Shown piece after piece: positions 27,639-38,253 of a stretch of 64,000 nt of DNA; the stretch's first letter is position 1, and every line of letters starts with the position of its first letter. The translations under genes and the position numbers were made by a program. Source of the stretch: Xenorhabdus yunnanensis (GTDB taxonomy: Bacteria; Pseudomonadota; Gammaproteobacteria; Enterobacterales; Enterobacteriaceae); NCBI RefSeq assembly GCF_028598805.1, contig NZ_JAQRFI010000004.1, positions 1 through 64,000 on the forward strand, in the 5' to 3' direction. The notes below the pieces were generated by a model. It ran no database searches. It was not told the DNA's origin and saw only the letters and a program-made list of their open reading frames with translations.

Positions 27639-28898
27639 TCAATAACGAACAATAATCCCCAATAAAATGCCTACTATACCAAAATCAGCATCGCTGAATG
27701 TAGTATTGGCAATACCGATATTTCCTAATACTGGCAATAGGAATACGGGCAAAAAAGTAATAAGCATCCCTTGTGCAAAGGCACCTAATATTGCTCCTCT
27801 TTTTCCTCCCGTAACATTGCCGAAAACACCTGCGGTTGCGCCAACAAAGAAATGAGGCACTACACCCGGAATAATCATGGTCATATTAAATATATAAAGG
27901 ATAAACAGGCCAATAATACCAGCGGCAAAACTGCTCAAAAAACCAATCAGGACTGCATTAGGTGCATAAGGAAATACCACTGGACAATCCAGTGCTGGCT
28001 TGGCATTCGGCACCAGTTTATCGGAAATTCCCTTAAATGCAGGTACGATCTCAGCAATCACCATTCTGACGCCTTGCAGGATGATATAAACTCCTGCTGC
28101 AAAGGTGATGGATTGCATTACGGCAAACATGATGCTGTTTTTACCACCACTGACTTGCCGGACAAAATCGTCGCCAGCAAACAGGCAGGTGATAATAAAG
28201 ATAATCGCCATAGTAAAAGAGATGGCGACAGGTGTGTCACGCAGAAACAATAAACTTTTCGGTACGTTCATCTCTTCTGTAGAATGTGCCTTATTCCCCA
28301 ATTTACTGCCAACAAATCCTGCTAAAACATAAGAGAGTGTTGAGAAATGCCCAAGTGCTACGTCATCAGAGCCAGTGATTTTTTTCATGTAAGGATGGGC
28401 AATAGCGGGGAAAAATACCATCGAGACGCCAACGACAAGTGAGCCGATTGCTACCAGTAGCATACCGTCAATTCCGGCCACTGATAGAATTACCGCCACC
28501 AGCATCGACATAAATAAAGTATGGTGTCCGGTCAGGAAAATAAACTTCCACGGTGTGAAACGGGCAATTAGGATATTAATAATCATGGCAAAAAACATGA
28601 TCAAGGCCATTTCTCTGCCAAAACTTTTTTGCGCGATCGATACAATCGCTTCATTGTTTGGTATTACTCCCTGAATCCCAAAAGCATATTGAAATATAGT
28701 GGAAAATCCCCCCAGAGAATTGATGACGACTCCCGCTCCTGCCCCCATAATGATAAATCCCAGAATGGTTTTTATTGTTCCTGTAATACACTCCGTTACA
28801 GTCTTTTTCTGGGCGATTAGACCTATTAAAGCGATAAACCCAACTAAAATAGCCGGCTCTGCTAATACATCGTTCATCAAGAAGCGAAAGAAATTCAT
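27639..28898 (-). CDS. ulaA: PTS EIIC, ascorbate/UlaA family
   Basis: Membrane channel subunit of a PTS of the ascorbate (UlaA/SgaT) family, 419 residues from the ATG at 28898 (GGAGG five bases before). About ten to eleven hydrophobic segments are visible, along with family segments MGAGAGVVINSLGG, TPWKFIFLTGHHTLFMSM and ALGHFSTLSYVLAG. It would transport a sugar-acid-like substrate while EIIB phosphorylates it. It is the last gene of a three-gene operon EIIA-EIIB-EIIC. No catabolic ula genes (ulaD, E, F, G, R) are nearby, so L-ascorbate as substrate is only a family-level guess. Confidence 0.85.
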   Translation of the reverse strand: MNFFRFLMNDVLAEPAILVGFIALIGLIAQKKTVTECITGTIKTILGFIIMGAGAGVVINSLGGFSTIFQYAFGIQGVIPNNEAIVSIAQKSFGREMALIMFFAMIINILIARFTPWKFIFLTGHHTLFMSMLVAVILSVAGIDGMLLVAIGSLVVGVSMVFFPAIAHPYMKKITGSDDVALGHFSTLSYVLAGFVGSKLGNKAHSTEEMNVPKSLLFLRDTPVAISFTMAIIFIITCLFAGDDFVRQVSGGKNSIMFAVMQSITFAAGVYIILQGVRMVIAEIVPAFKGISDKLVPNAKPALDCPVVFPYAPNAVLIGFLSSFAAGIIGLFILYIFNMTMIIPGVVPHFFVGATAGVFGNVTGGKRGAILGAFAQGMLITFLPVFLLPVLGNIGIANTTFSDADFGIVGILLGIIVRY

Positions 28899-28910
28899 GC
28901 CCGCCTCCAA

Positions 28911-29198
28911 TTATAATTTACCCATTTCAACCAGTACCGCAGATAAATGTGTTTTCATCGAGGATTTATCCAGCATATTTTCCAGTACAATAATTTTTCC
29001 GCCCACATCCTGCATTATCAGCTGTTCAGCGATGTCTTTTGTACTAACAAAAATATCGCTCATCGTGCCTTTGGCTGATCCCAAATCGATATGTTCAACG
29101 CTGGCTTCTACAGCTAATTCTTGCAGGATTTTTTTGATGCTCATTTCCATTATTAAACTTGTGCCCAAACCATTACCGCAAACGACTGTAATTTTCAT
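28911..29198 (-). CDS. ulaB: PTS EIIB, ascorbate/UlaB family
   Basis: Cytosolic phosphocarrier of 95 residues that passes phosphate from EIIA to the incoming substrate. The phosphocysteine is in VVCGNGLGTSL near the N-terminus, the P-loop-like signature of lactose/ascorbate-type EIIB. I use the second ATG (29198), which has ACGGGA six bases before it. It lies 29 bases after EIIA and 12 before EIIC. Confidence 0.87.
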   Translation of the reverse strand: MKITVVCGNGLGTSLIMEMSIKKILQELAVEASVEHIDLGSAKGTMSDIFVSTKDIAEQLIMQDVGGKIIVLENMLDKSSMKTHLSAVLVEMGKL

Positions 29199-29227
29199 GA
29201 TATTTCCCGTCATGCATGAGATGTTGG

Positions 29228-29671
29228 TTAATAACCCTGAACGATCGAAAAAATCTCGTCTTGGCTACCGGAATGCATCAATTGGCTAATTTTTTGTTGG
29301 TCATCAAATAGTTCGGCTAATTCAGCGAGCACTTCAATATGGCTGTTACTGTTTGTCGTCGCGAATACGATCAATAAATTAATTGGATCATTGTTTTCAG
29401 AACCAAATACCACGCCTTGGTGGAATACCGTTAAACTCAAGGCAAGACGGTTGGCACCTTGTTCCGGTCTTGCATGTGGTATCGCAATGCCTGGGCCAAT
29501 TACGTAATAAGGGCCAAGCTCTTTATGGGAATGATAAATTGCATCAACGTAACTTTGCTCAATCGCTCCATCATTAATGAGCGGTTGACATGCTATCGCG
29601 ATAGCGTCACGCCAATCTTTTGCACCGGCAACCCATTGGATAACGTCATAAGTCAGTAAGGTTTTCAGCAT
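29228..29671 (-). CDS. ulaC: PTS EIIA, ascorbate/UlaC (mannitol-fructose type) family
   Basis: The 147-residue cytosolic EIIA receives phosphate from HPr and passes it to EIIB. The active histidine is in IAIPHARPEQGA, and the fold signature with GVVFGSENNDPINLLIVFA is that of the mannitol/fructose EIIA class used by ascorbate-type systems. It is the first gene of the operon. No dedicated regulator gene is visible next to it. Confidence 0.87.
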   Translation of the reverse strand: MLKTLLTYDVIQWVAGAKDWRDAIAIACQPLINDGAIEQSYVDAIYHSHKELGPYYVIGPGIAIPHARPEQGANRLALSLTVFHQGVVFGSENNDPINLLIVFATTNSNSHIEVLAELAELFDDQQKISQLMHSGSQDEIFSIVQGY

Positions 29672-29811
29672 TCAATTCCCCCTCTGTGCAATAAGCCAAT
29701 GAATAAAAGCCAATAAATGAAAGAATAGTCACTGCAAACCAAACACACCGATGGAAAAAGATGAAAAATGCAATAATACGGGGTAAATCACACTATTAAT
29801 AAATCATAAGA

Positions 29812-29841
29812 TAAAAAAATCCCCAGATTGTCAGTCTGGGG
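29812..29841 (-). terminator. Terminator of the BCCT transporter gene
   Basis: CCCCAGA (29821-29827) pairs perfectly with TCTGGGG (29835-29841) around a seven-base loop. On the minus strand it is followed at once by ATTTTTTTA, a good Rho-independent terminator for the gene at 29899-31893. A plus-strand T-run a few bases away (29848-29853) could give weak activity in the other direction. Confidence 0.8.
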
Positions 29842-29859
29842 ACTGGCTTTTTTGTCAAC

Positions 29860-29901
29860 GAGCTATTTGTAATGAGCTATTTGTTAAAAAACTATTTGCT
29901 A
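29860..29901. repeat. Three-copy 14-15 bp repeat at the 3' end of betT
   Basis: The motif GAGCTATTTGT occurs at 29860-29870 and 29874-29884, and a third diverged copy AAACTATTTGC at 29889-29899, with spacing of 14 and 15 bases. It covers the 3' untranslated region and just reaches the stop codon of the transporter gene. Confidence 0.7.
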
Positions 29902-31893
29902 ACGAACCAAATGCAAGAAGTGAATGTGCTTTTCGTATTGATCCAAAATATCGTGGATGATCTGTTCTTGAGTCCAACCCATTAGATCATAGTCTTGTCC
30001 ACCTTCTTTAAGATAAACTTCCGCACGGTAATATTTTTGCTCTTCATTTCTATCATCATCTTCCAAACCAGCAAGAGCAAATGCAGGCTGTATATATCCT
30101 CTCAGGCGAACTTCGTATACAAAATTGACGTTGTCGCCAAAATCTACTTCCAAATGAAGCCGATCATCCATTTCATCATTAATTATGATAACTTTATTTT
30201 GTTTCTCTAATTCTTCAGCCACCATTCCCATTGCCTGCTGGATGACTTCGTTCATAAAACGCTTCACCTGCGAACACTTAGGATAATAGACGATATTCCT
30301 CAATCTCCTCTGCCACGGAATAGGATTCCGGCTGGCTGTAGGTGCAATCGTGGTCATTTGCTGGCTGTCTTTCTTATATGCATCAACCCGCAATGCTTTG
30401 AGCAAGCCATAAATAGATATCAATAAGATAATGGAGAAAGGAAGCGCGCTAGCAATCGTTACTGTTTGCAAAGCAGACAAACCACCAGCAAGTAACAGTG
30501 CGATAGCAACAATGCCCATCAACCCTGCCCAGAAGATCCGTTGCCAGATTGGTGTATGTTGAGCACCGCCCGAAGCCAATGTATCAACCACCATTGCGCC
30601 TGAATCCGCGGAGGTGACAAAAAACATGACTACCATAGCCATCGCAATAAACGAAAGAACGCTAGGAAATGGGAAATGTTCCAAGAAGCTAAACAGTGCC
30701 AGAGGAACGTCAGTCTGCACGATGTGGCCCAGTTCTTTCGCCCCTTTATTGGAAATCAGGTCAATGGCGCTATTACCGAATGCCGTCATCCACATCAGAG
30801 TAAAACCGCTCGGTACAAATAAGACGCCGGTTACAAACTCCCTGATAGTTCGGCCCCGGGAAACCCTTGCGATAAACATACCAACGAATGGAGACCACGA
30901 TAACCACCATCCCCAATAGAGTAATGTCCATCCCCCCAGCCAATTACTGGATTTGGGTTCGTAGGCATAAAGATTAAATGTCTTGCTGACAATTTCCGAA
31001 AGGTAGCCTCCCGTATTTTCCACAAAAGATTTCAGTAACAGTACAGTTGGCCCCAAAACAACTACCAAGATCAATAATAAAAATGCCAGACCCAAATTCA
31101 ACTCAGACAAAATGCGGATGCCTTTATCCAAGCCGGAAACAACAGAAATAGTTGCTAAAGCGGTAATAACAACGATCAATACAACCTGTACAGTTTCATT
31201 GAGCGGCAATCCAAATAAATGGTTAAGACCTGCATTTACCTGAAGAACGCCATATCCTAAAGAGGTGGCAACGCCGAATACAGTACCAATGACAGCAAAT
31301 ATATCTACTGCATGACCAATCGGCCCATAAATTTTATCGCCAATAATCGGATATAGCGCTGAACGCAAGGTTAGAGGCAAGCCGTGTCGATAACTGAAAA
31401 ATGCCAGAATCAAAGCAACAATCGCATAAATGGCCCAAGCATGAAGACCCCAATGGAAGAAAGTTAACTTCATTGCTTGTTTCGCCGCAGCGATGCTTTC
31501 AGGCGTTCCCACCGGAGGTAACAGATAATGCATCACCGGTTCGGCTACGCCAAAGAACATAAGCCCAATTCCCATACCCGCAGAAAACAGCATGGCAAAC
31601 CAGGAAAAATAACTGAAATCTGGTTCAGCGTGGTCGGGGCCCAGTTTTATGTTGCCGTATCTGGACAAACCCAGATAGGTAACCGAAAGTAAAATTAAAG
31701 CAACCGCGAGGATATAAAACCAACTGGCGTTAACAAAAATATCCTGCTGCAACGCCTTAAACCATCGGTCGGCAAGTTCGGGTTTCAAACCAGCGAATGT
31801 CACCAGTGCAATGACTAAAAACGCTGAGAAGAAGAAAACTGGTGGGTTAATGGAAGTTTTAGTCTTTACCTGACCAGTATTATCTTGACTCAT
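29899..31893 (-). CDS. betT: BCCT-family choline transporter, BetT-like
   Basis: The 664-residue protein is a betaine/choline/carnitine transporter with twelve membrane segments and a long cytoplasmic C-terminal domain (about 150 residues), the layout of BetT. Family motifs are present: AGMGIGLMFFGVAEP, the WTLLYWGWWLSWSPFVGMFIARVSRGRTIREF region around transmembrane 8 (residues of the substrate box), and SADSGAMV. It would import choline, or another quaternary amine, driven by an ion gradient. No betA, betB or betI gene is adjacent, so the imported choline may be used through genes elsewhere. It is a single-gene unit with its own terminator. Confidence 0.85.
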   Translation of the reverse strand: MSQDNTGQVKTKTSINPPVFFFSAFLVIALVTFAGLKPELADRWFKALQQDIFVNASWFYILAVALILLSVTYLGLSRYGNIKLGPDHAEPDFSYFSWFAMLFSAGMGIGLMFFGVAEPVMHYLLPPVGTPESIAAAKQAMKLTFFHWGLHAWAIYAIVALILAFFSYRHGLPLTLRSALYPIIGDKIYGPIGHAVDIFAVIGTVFGVATSLGYGVLQVNAGLNHLFGLPLNETVQVVLIVVITALATISVVSGLDKGIRILSELNLGLAFLLLILVVVLGPTVLLLKSFVENTGGYLSEIVSKTFNLYAYEPKSSNWLGGWTLLYWGWWLSWSPFVGMFIARVSRGRTIREFVTGVLFVPSGFTLMWMTAFGNSAIDLISNKGAKELGHIVQTDVPLALFSFLEHFPFPSVLSFIAMAMVVMFFVTSADSGAMVVDTLASGGAQHTPIWQRIFWAGLMGIVAIALLLAGGLSALQTVTIASALPFSIILLISIYGLLKALRVDAYKKDSQQMTTIAPTASRNPIPWQRRLRNIVYYPKCSQVKRFMNEVIQQAMGMVAEELEKQNKVIIINDEMDDRLHLEVDFGDNVNFVYEVRLRGYIQPAFALAGLEDDDRNEEQKYYRAEVYLKEGGQDYDLMGWTQEQIIHDILDQYEKHIHFLHLVR

Positions 31894-32506
31894 AATTATC
31901 CTTCAAAATTAGTGTTCGACACTATCTCCTATTTACTCCAATAAGCAATATTTTGTAGAGATTTTATAAAATTACATATAATCCCAATAAAGGGTTATAC
32001 ACCTCGCAGGCGCATTGCGTTCATAATTCACTCAACCTACATGAAAGGTCACCTTAACATAAAAATAAAAATAACTGTACTTACAGAGGGATATATATGT
32101 GTGTGCAGTAGAGGAGTTATGTTGATAATCAAATTTCTCAGTAAAAAGTAAATATATTTATACGGTTAAAGATAAGCCCCTTTCAATTCGTTTAATAACC
32201 TATATTCTTGGTGGTCGGCTAGACAATTTTCCAGAATAGTAATATTCTTTGAAAAGCAAGAGCAGTTAATTATTCCCAGCGACTCCATCAATCCAGATAA
32301 TTTATACTAAATGCTTTATATCAAGTATTTCGTAGAGTAAAAAACCTTGTAATTTTAATATTAACTAAGTATCCCAATCCTATCGGCATGACTAAATCAG
32401 TATTTTTAAAATCTTGTTAATCATTCATTGAATAAAACACAAAAATTCCAATCCAATCTAATATAAATACAAGCCATTAATGCTTTCAAAATAGAGGTAA
32501 CAAGCC
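31894..32506. other. Spacer upstream of betT and the small secreted protein gene
   Basis: Divergent promoter region, AT-rich. I see no gene, tRNA or repeat structure. A GAGG ribosome binding site for the plus-strand gene is at 32493-32496. Confidence 0.4.
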
Positions 32507-32833
32507 ATGAAATACAAAAAACACTTGGATTTTATAATTATTTTAATCACTCTTTCTATCGGAACGGCTCATGCTGCAAAATATGTATGTCCTCCTAGGC
32601 ATAGGAATGGCTTTACAAGAGGCCATATAGGTACAATCGCTGTTTTTGATAATGTAAAGCATTTTATATTTAACCTTAGAGAATATCCGAATTACTGGAT
32701 AACAATATCTGATGAAAATGGCCTTGATTCTCGAAATACTTTTTATAATATGTTAATCACAGCAAAAACCCATAATTTTCGCGTTGGCCTAAAATGCAAA
32801 AATGACAACCTCAAGGTTTTAAGTCTACATTAA
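32507..32833 (+). CDS. Small secreted protein of unknown function
   Basis: The 108-residue protein has a clear signal peptide (about residues 1-23, cleavage after THAAK or AHA) and a mature part of about 85 residues with two cysteines (in VCPPRH and LKCKND) that could form a disulphide. Predicted strands alternate with one helix (FYNMLITAKTHNF). This size and pattern is loosely like the small B subunits of AB5 toxins, but no A subunit gene is adjacent and the similarity is weak, so I do not name it. GAGG precedes the ATG at suitable distance. It stands alone between divergent and convergent neighbours. Confidence 0.65.
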   Translation: MKYKKHLDFIIILITLSIGTAHAAKYVCPPRHRNGFTRGHIGTIAVFDNVKHFIFNLREYPNYWITISDENGLDSRNTFYNMLITAKTHNFRVGLKCKNDNLKVLSLH

Positions 32834-33050
32834 TAGCATCAATAGCACATGATATTTTTCAGGAAAATAAATCCGCCTTTATGACAGTCATACTTCATTT
32901 CATAAGAAAATTCATTATATTTGATAGGCAACAAGTTGAAATATAAAATAAAAAAATCAATTTCAGAAATTAATTTTTCATAGCACTAAATTGCTGAACC
33001 CGTTAACCAGATATAAAACAAACTTATCTGTCATTAATTATTAATATAAT

Positions 33051-33082
33051 AAAAAACCCAGTCAACAGTGGCTGGGTTTTTT
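33051..33082. terminator. Bidirectional terminator after nuoN
   Basis: An 11-bp stem (33051-33061 with 33072-33082) with A-run on one side and T-run on the other and a ten-base loop. It ends nuo transcription on the minus strand and can stop the plus-strand transcript from the small secreted protein gene. Confidence 0.85.
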
Positions 33083-33105
33083 TATAGTCTCTTTAGGTTA
33101 TTGCC

Positions 33106-34563
33106 TTACAAGACACTTTTCGCCTGCTGAACAATATCGATCAATGGTTGTGGCCAGACACCGAGGATCAACACCAGCAATGCGGTGAGTAGTACAACAA
33201 TCCCGCCAGAAGTGAATGCCCAGTTGTGTGGTGTATCACGGTTCAGGGCTTTCGGTGCCGGCAGGTATAAGCTCACCATCACGCGCAAATAGTAGTAAAG
33301 CCCGATGGCACTACCAACAACAACTGCTCCGGTCAACCACCACAACTTTGCTTCAACACCTGTCGCGATGACATAGAATTTACCAATGAAACCAAATGTT
33401 AATGGTATTCCCGCCAATGACAGCATCATGATAGTCATAACTGCCGACAGTATCGGTTTATGCCAGAACAGGCCACGATATGAGAACAGTGAATCAGCAT
33501 CCGGTCCTCTGTATGGGCTGGACATCAGGCTGACTACACCAAACGCTCCGATACTGGCAAGCAAATAACCGACCAGATAGACACCCGCTGTCTCTTCTGC
33601 CAGTGTGTGATCTTTAATGGCAATCAGTACCACCAGCAAATACCCCAGATGAGCAATGGATGAGTAACCCAGCAGACGTTTGATATTGCTTTGTGTCAAT
33701 GCCAACAAGTTACCAAACAGGATAGATGCAATGGCAATCACGGTCAGTGCAATACGCAGAGTTGTGCTATCAGTGACCGGCGCTTCAAGGAATAAGCGCA
33801 TAACCACTGCGAAGATAGCAACTTTACTTGCCGTCGCCAAAAAGGTTGATACCGGTGCTGGTGCACCTTGATAAACATCCGGTGTCCACAGTTGGAAAGG
33901 CACAAGGGAAAGTTTAAAGCCCAGTCCCACGATCATCATACCCAGTCCAGCCAAAATCAACGGTTCATGTAATTTGCTGTCACTCAGACTCTTACCCAAT
34001 GATGCGAAAGACAAGTCACCGGATTCAGCATACAGCAGAGCGATACCAAATAGCAGGAATGAAGATGCAGCCGCAGACAGCAACATATATTTGATGCTCG
34101 CTTCCAACGAACGTTTTTGGCGATACGCATAGCCCACCAAACCAAACAGCGGCAGAGTGATTAATTCAATTCCGATAAACAGCGATGCCATGTGGTTGGC
34201 AGAAGAGAGCAGAATGCCTCCAACTGCCGCAATCAGCACCAAAAGATAAAATTCTTCTTTGTTGTCGGGATAATTCTCCAGCCATGAGTAGGCAAATGTC
34301 GTTGTTGCAAGGCTCGCAATCAGCACAAGGGCGGAATAGAACATTGAAAAACGATCTACATGGATCAATGGCGTGACATCCATTGGCTCCTGTAGTCCCA
34401 CAAAATAGAGAGAAAGCAGGGCCAGGTTTAAACCAATCACCGTCAAGGTGACATTGGTGAAATGATCGCGTCGCCACGCAATGGACAGCATCACAACCAC
34501 CACCGTCAACCCGACGATCAATAGCGGCAACAGTGCGATCAATTGTTCAGAAGTTATTGTCAT
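33106..34563 (-). CDS. nuoN: Complex I subunit NuoN
   Basis: NuoN is one of three antiporter-like membrane subunits that pump protons in NADH:quinone oxidoreductase. The 485-residue protein is the same length as in E. coli, with about fourteen membrane helices. The functional glutamate is E133 in IGIELITLP, and lysines of the proton path lie in the [17 protein letters not shown] region. It is the last gene of the operon and is followed by a strong terminator; six bases separate it from nuoM. Confidence 0.96.
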   Translation of the reverse strand: MTITSEQLIALLPLLIVGLTVVVVMLSIAWRRDHFTNVTLTVIGLNLALLSLYFVGLQEPMDVTPLIHVDRFSMFYSALVLIASLATTTFAYSWLENYPDNKEEFYLLVLIAAVGGILLSSANHMASLFIGIELITLPLFGLVGYAYRQKRSLEASIKYMLLSAAASSFLLFGIALLYAESGDLSFASLGKSLSDSKLHEPLILAGLGMMIVGLGFKLSLVPFQLWTPDVYQGAPAPVSTFLATASKVAIFAVVMRLFLEAPVTDSTTLRIALTVIAIASILFGNLLALTQSNIKRLLGYSSIAHLGYLLVVLIAIKDHTLAEETAGVYLVGYLLASIGAFGVVSLMSSPYRGPDADSLFSYRGLFWHKPILSAVMTIMMLSLAGIPLTFGFIGKFYVIATGVEAKLWWLTGAVVVGSAIGLYYYLRVMVSLYLPAPKALNRDTPHNWAFTSGGIVVLLTALLVLILGVWPQPLIDIVQQAKSVL

Positions 34564-34569
34564 GGCGAA

Positions 34570-36090
34570 TTACGGCCTTGTAGTTAAAAGTGAAGCTGAA
34601 TACCAATTCTGGATGTTACTCATCGCTGCGGCTGAGGTATCAAGGATTGGCTGCGGGTAAACACCCAAAATCACCAACAAGACAACCAACAGCAGCAAAA
34701 TGGAAATTTCACGCACATCCATCCGCTGTAATGGCTCATCAGTTTTTGGTGTACCGTAATAAGCCTTCTGCATCAAATACAGTGCATAAACGGAGGCAAA
34801 AACTAAACCGAACACGGATACTGTAGTAATCAGGGTAAATTTACTGAAGCTGCCGAACAGGATCATAAATTCACCAACAAAGTTACCGGTTGCCGGCATA
34901 CCCAATGTCGCTACCGCGAAAAATAGGGATATCGCAGGCAAAAGCTGAATTCTTGCCCACAATCCGCCCATTTGGCGCATATCTCGGGTATGCAGGCGTT
35001 CATATAGCTGACCACACAGAATGAACAACCCTGCGGCTGACAAACCATGTGCAATCATCTGAATCACCGCTCCCTGATAAGCCAATTGGCTACCCGTATA
35101 AATGGCGATAAGAACAAAACCCATGTGGGAAACACTGGTATAAGCAATCAGGCGCTTGATGTCAGTCTGACTGAATGCCATCCACGCGCCGTAGAAAATG
35201 CCAATGACCCCCAACCACATTGCAATCGGAGCAAATTCCGCAGAGGCTTGTGGGAACAGTGGTAAACCGAAGCGCAACAAACCATACGCCGCTGTTTTCA
35301 ACAAAATACCCGCAAGGTCAACCGAACCTGCTGTTGGTGCCTGACTATGAGCATCAGGCAACCAGCCATGTAAAGGAACAACCGGCATTTTCACGGCGAA
35401 TGCAATGAAGAAGCCCAACATCAACAGGTATTGAACCGTGTATGACATTGGCGTATTCAACAGTTTTTCATAGTTGAATGTCCATTCACCCGTTGCATCA
35501 TGGTGAATGAAAGCTAATGCCAGAATCGAAATCAGCATCACCAAACCACTGGCTTGAGTATAGATGAAGAATTTCGTTGCCGCAGTGATACGGGTTTTAC
35601 CTTCCGAGCCTCTGTGTCCCCACAGCGCAATCAGGAAGTACATCGGTACCAGCATCACTTCCCAGAAGAAGAAGAACAAGAACAGGTCGATGGCAAGGAA
35701 GACCCCCATCACACCACCCAGTATCCACAACAAGTTCAGATGGAAGAAACCCTGATATGGCTGGTTTTCATTCCACGAACAGAGGATCGCCATCGAGCCC
35801 AATAATGCCGTTAGTACCACCATCAACAAGGATAAACCATCCAATGCCAGATGAATGTTAATGCCAAAACGGGGGATCCACGGAAGCAAAAATTCTGATT
35901 GCCACTGTGGAATGCCTTGTGGGTTGGTGAGTGTATAACCCCCCTGCAACCACAGATACAGGGAGAGTAACAGTGTCAACCCCATCGCCAGAAGCGCTAT
36001 CCAACGCGGCATACGAGTGCCGAAGCGCTCCGCCTGCCAACACAGCAGGCCTCCGATGAAGGGCAGAAGAATTAGCCAAGGTAGTAGCAT
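34570..36090 (-). CDS. nuoM: Complex I subunit NuoM
   Basis: Antiporter-like proton pumping subunit, 506 residues, about fourteen membrane helices. The key glutamate E144 lies in FFWEVMLVPMYF and matches the E. coli numbering; the broken-helix region KMPVVPLHGWLPDAHSQAPT carries the central lysine. It lies 19 bases after nuoL and six before nuoN. Confidence 0.96.
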   Translation of the reverse strand: MLLPWLILLPFIGGLLCWQAERFGTRMPRWIALLAMGLTLLLSLYLWLQGGYTLTNPQGIPQWQSEFLLPWIPRFGINIHLALDGLSLLMVVLTALLGSMAILCSWNENQPYQGFFHLNLLWILGGVMGVFLAIDLFLFFFFWEVMLVPMYFLIALWGHRGSEGKTRITAATKFFIYTQASGLVMLISILALAFIHHDATGEWTFNYEKLLNTPMSYTVQYLLMLGFFIAFAVKMPVVPLHGWLPDAHSQAPTAGSVDLAGILLKTAAYGLLRFGLPLFPQASAEFAPIAMWLGVIGIFYGAWMAFSQTDIKRLIAYTSVSHMGFVLIAIYTGSQLAYQGAVIQMIAHGLSAAGLFILCGQLYERLHTRDMRQMGGLWARIQLLPAISLFFAVATLGMPATGNFVGEFMILFGSFSKFTLITTVSVFGLVFASVYALYLMQKAYYGTPKTDEPLQRMDVREISILLLLVVLLVILGVYPQPILDTSAAAMSNIQNWYSASLLTTRP

Positions 36091-36109
36091 GGCGCAATAT
36101 GTCCCTTAA

Positions 36110-37954
36110 TTAAACCAAAAGCAGCAGAGCTAAAACCAGCACTGCACCCAACCCCAGAGAGGCAGCATACCAACGGACTTGTCCGTTTTGACTCCAACGA
36201 AGCCCTTTATTGCCCCAACGTGACAATATAGCTGGCATGTTCATCAGTGAATTCAAAGGATCGTTTTGCAACAGACGGGTGATACCTTTGAATGGTTTCA
36301 CAAATACCCAGTCATACAGCGCATCAAATCCCCATGCGTGGAACCACCATGTGGAGAAGAAGCGCCCCGGAGCACTGTTCGCAGTGGCATTGACCACGCG
36401 ACGCTTGCCCAGATACAGCGCTGCCGCCAGCAAGATACCGGCAACGGCAACCACACCAGAAATGATTTCCAATGTCACTTTGCCATCATGCCCTGCATTG
36501 TTTTCGGGTAAAACACCCGCCAGCGGAGGCACAATCAGCGCGCCAACAAAGGTGGACAGCACCAACAATACCGACAATGGCAAGGTATGAGTAATGCCCT
36601 TGACTGAATGAGCCTTGGTATTTTCTTTACCGTGGAACACAATAAAGATCATGCGGAAGGTATACAGTGATGTCATCAATGCGCCAATCAGCCCTGCCAG
36701 CATCAGGTTCATATGACCATTTGCCAACGCGCCCCACAAGATTTCATCTTTACTGTAGAAACCTGCGGTCAGTAATGGCAGTGCTGACAATGCAGAACCA
36801 CCTATAATGAAGCAGAGATAAACAAATGGAATCCGCTTGCTCAGGCCACCCATTTTGAAGATGTTTTGCTCATGATGGCATGCCAGAATCACCGAACCAG
36901 AAGCCAGGAACAATAATGCTTTGAAGAACGCATGGGTCATGAGGTGGAAAATTGCTGCATCCCACGCCTGTACCCCGAGCGCCAGAAACATGTAACCAAT
37001 CTGGCTCATGGTGGAGTAAGCCAGCACCCGTTTGATATCTGTCTGCACCAGCGCAGCGAAACCTGCCAACAGTAAGGTGACTGCACCAATAACACCTACC
37101 AAATGCAGAATATCCGGCGCCATCAAGAACAACGCATGGCTACGGGCAATCAGATAAACACCAGCGGTAACCATCGTAGCGGCGTGAATCAGAGCAGAAA
37201 CCGGTGTTGGACCTGCCATCGCATCCGCCAGCCATGTTTGCAATGGTAACTGAGCTGATTTACCTACAGCACCACCCAGAATCATCAGGGTTGCCCAAGT
37301 GATCGCGGTAGATCCTGCTTCGATATGTTGTGGAGCCAATACCGCCAATTCGCGGAAACTTAACGTGCCGAGCTGGTCGTAAAGGATAAACATTCCAATG
37401 GCAAGGAATACATCACCAACACGGGTTACAATGAAAGCCTTCATTGCCGCCGCACCATTGGCAGGGGTCTTGTAGTAGAAACCGATCAGCAGGTAACTAC
37501 ACAGGCCAACGCCTTCCCAACCGAGGTACATCAGTAGCATGTTGTCTGCCAGTACCAATACCACCATGCTGGCGATAAATAGGTTGGTATAGGCGAAGAA
37601 ACGGGAATACCCTTCTTCACCACGCATATACCAAGAAGCGTATATGTGGATCAGGAAGCCAATGCCAGTTACAACACTCAGCATTGTCAGTGATAACCCG
37701 TCCAGTACCAAATTAACGGGGATGCTGAAATTATCGACAGCCATCCAGTTCCACAATGTTTGGCTGTAGGCCAGCCCCCCTGCCCCATTATGAGTAAGGA
37801 ACTCAATCGCTACCCAGAATGTGACCAATGCTGCCAGCCCAATGGAACCAATTCCAATGGTGGCTGACAAATTTTCAGACCAGCGGCCACGGGAAAATGC
37901 CAATAGCAAAAATCCCAGCAGTGGCAGCAGAATTGTTAAATAGAGTAAGTTCAT
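36110..37954 (-). CDS. nuoL: Complex I subunit NuoL
   Basis: The distal proton pumping subunit, 614 residues, with sixteen membrane helices and the long lateral amphipathic helix near the C-terminus that clamps the membrane arm. The key glutamate is E147 in YLGWEGVGL and the central lysine K232 in [14 protein letters not shown], each three residues later than in E. coli. It starts inside the end of nuoK (four-base overlap). Confidence 0.96.
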   Translation of the reverse strand: MNLLYLTILLPLLGFLLLAFSRGRWSENLSATIGIGSIGLAALVTFWVAIEFLTHNGAGGLAYSQTLWNWMAVDNFSIPVNLVLDGLSLTMLSVVTGIGFLIHIYASWYMRGEEGYSRFFAYTNLFIASMVVLVLADNMLLMYLGWEGVGLCSYLLIGFYYKTPANGAAAMKAFIVTRVGDVFLAIGMFILYDQLGTLSFRELAVLAPQHIEAGSTAITWATLMILGGAVGKSAQLPLQTWLADAMAGPTPVSALIHAATMVTAGVYLIARSHALFLMAPDILHLVGVIGAVTLLLAGFAALVQTDIKRVLAYSTMSQIGYMFLALGVQAWDAAIFHLMTHAFFKALLFLASGSVILACHHEQNIFKMGGLSKRIPFVYLCFIIGGSALSALPLLTAGFYSKDEILWGALANGHMNLMLAGLIGALMTSLYTFRMIFIVFHGKENTKAHSVKGITHTLPLSVLLVLSTFVGALIVPPLAGVLPENNAGHDGKVTLEIISGVVAVAGILLAAALYLGKRRVVNATANSAPGRFFSTWWFHAWGFDALYDWVFVKPFKGITRLLQNDPLNSLMNMPAILSRWGNKGLRWSQNGQVRWYAASLGLGAVLVLALLLLV

Positions 37955-38253
37955 CCGCGCATCTCACTGACTGTATCAATATTCAGGTTTTGGCGACGAC
38001 GGTGCAACTGTAGTAACAGTGCCAAACCGATACTCGCCTCGGCTGCTGCCAGAGTGATAGCCAGAATATACATCACCTGACCATCAGGCTGGAGCCAATA
38101 GCTGCCAGCAACGACAAATGCCAGTGCTGAAGCATTGATCATGATTTCCAGCCCGATCAGCATGAATAACAAGTTGCGGCGGATAATCAGGCAAGTGAAG
38201 CCCAATATAAACAGAATAGCCGCCAGAATGAGGCCGTGGTGTAACGCTATCAT
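37951..38253 (-). CDS. nuoK: Complex I subunit NuoK
   Basis: Small membrane subunit of 100 residues with three helices, next to NuoJ in the proton path. The two conserved membrane glutamates are at E36 (IGLEIMIN) and E72 (AAAEASIG), as in E. coli. It overlaps nuoJ by four bases and nuoL by four bases, so the three are translationally coupled. Confidence 0.96.
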   Translation of the reverse strand: MIALHHGLILAAILFILGFTCLIIRRNLLFMLIGLEIMINASALAFVVAGSYWLQPDGQVMYILAITLAAAEASIGLALLLQLHRRRQNLNIDTVSEMRG

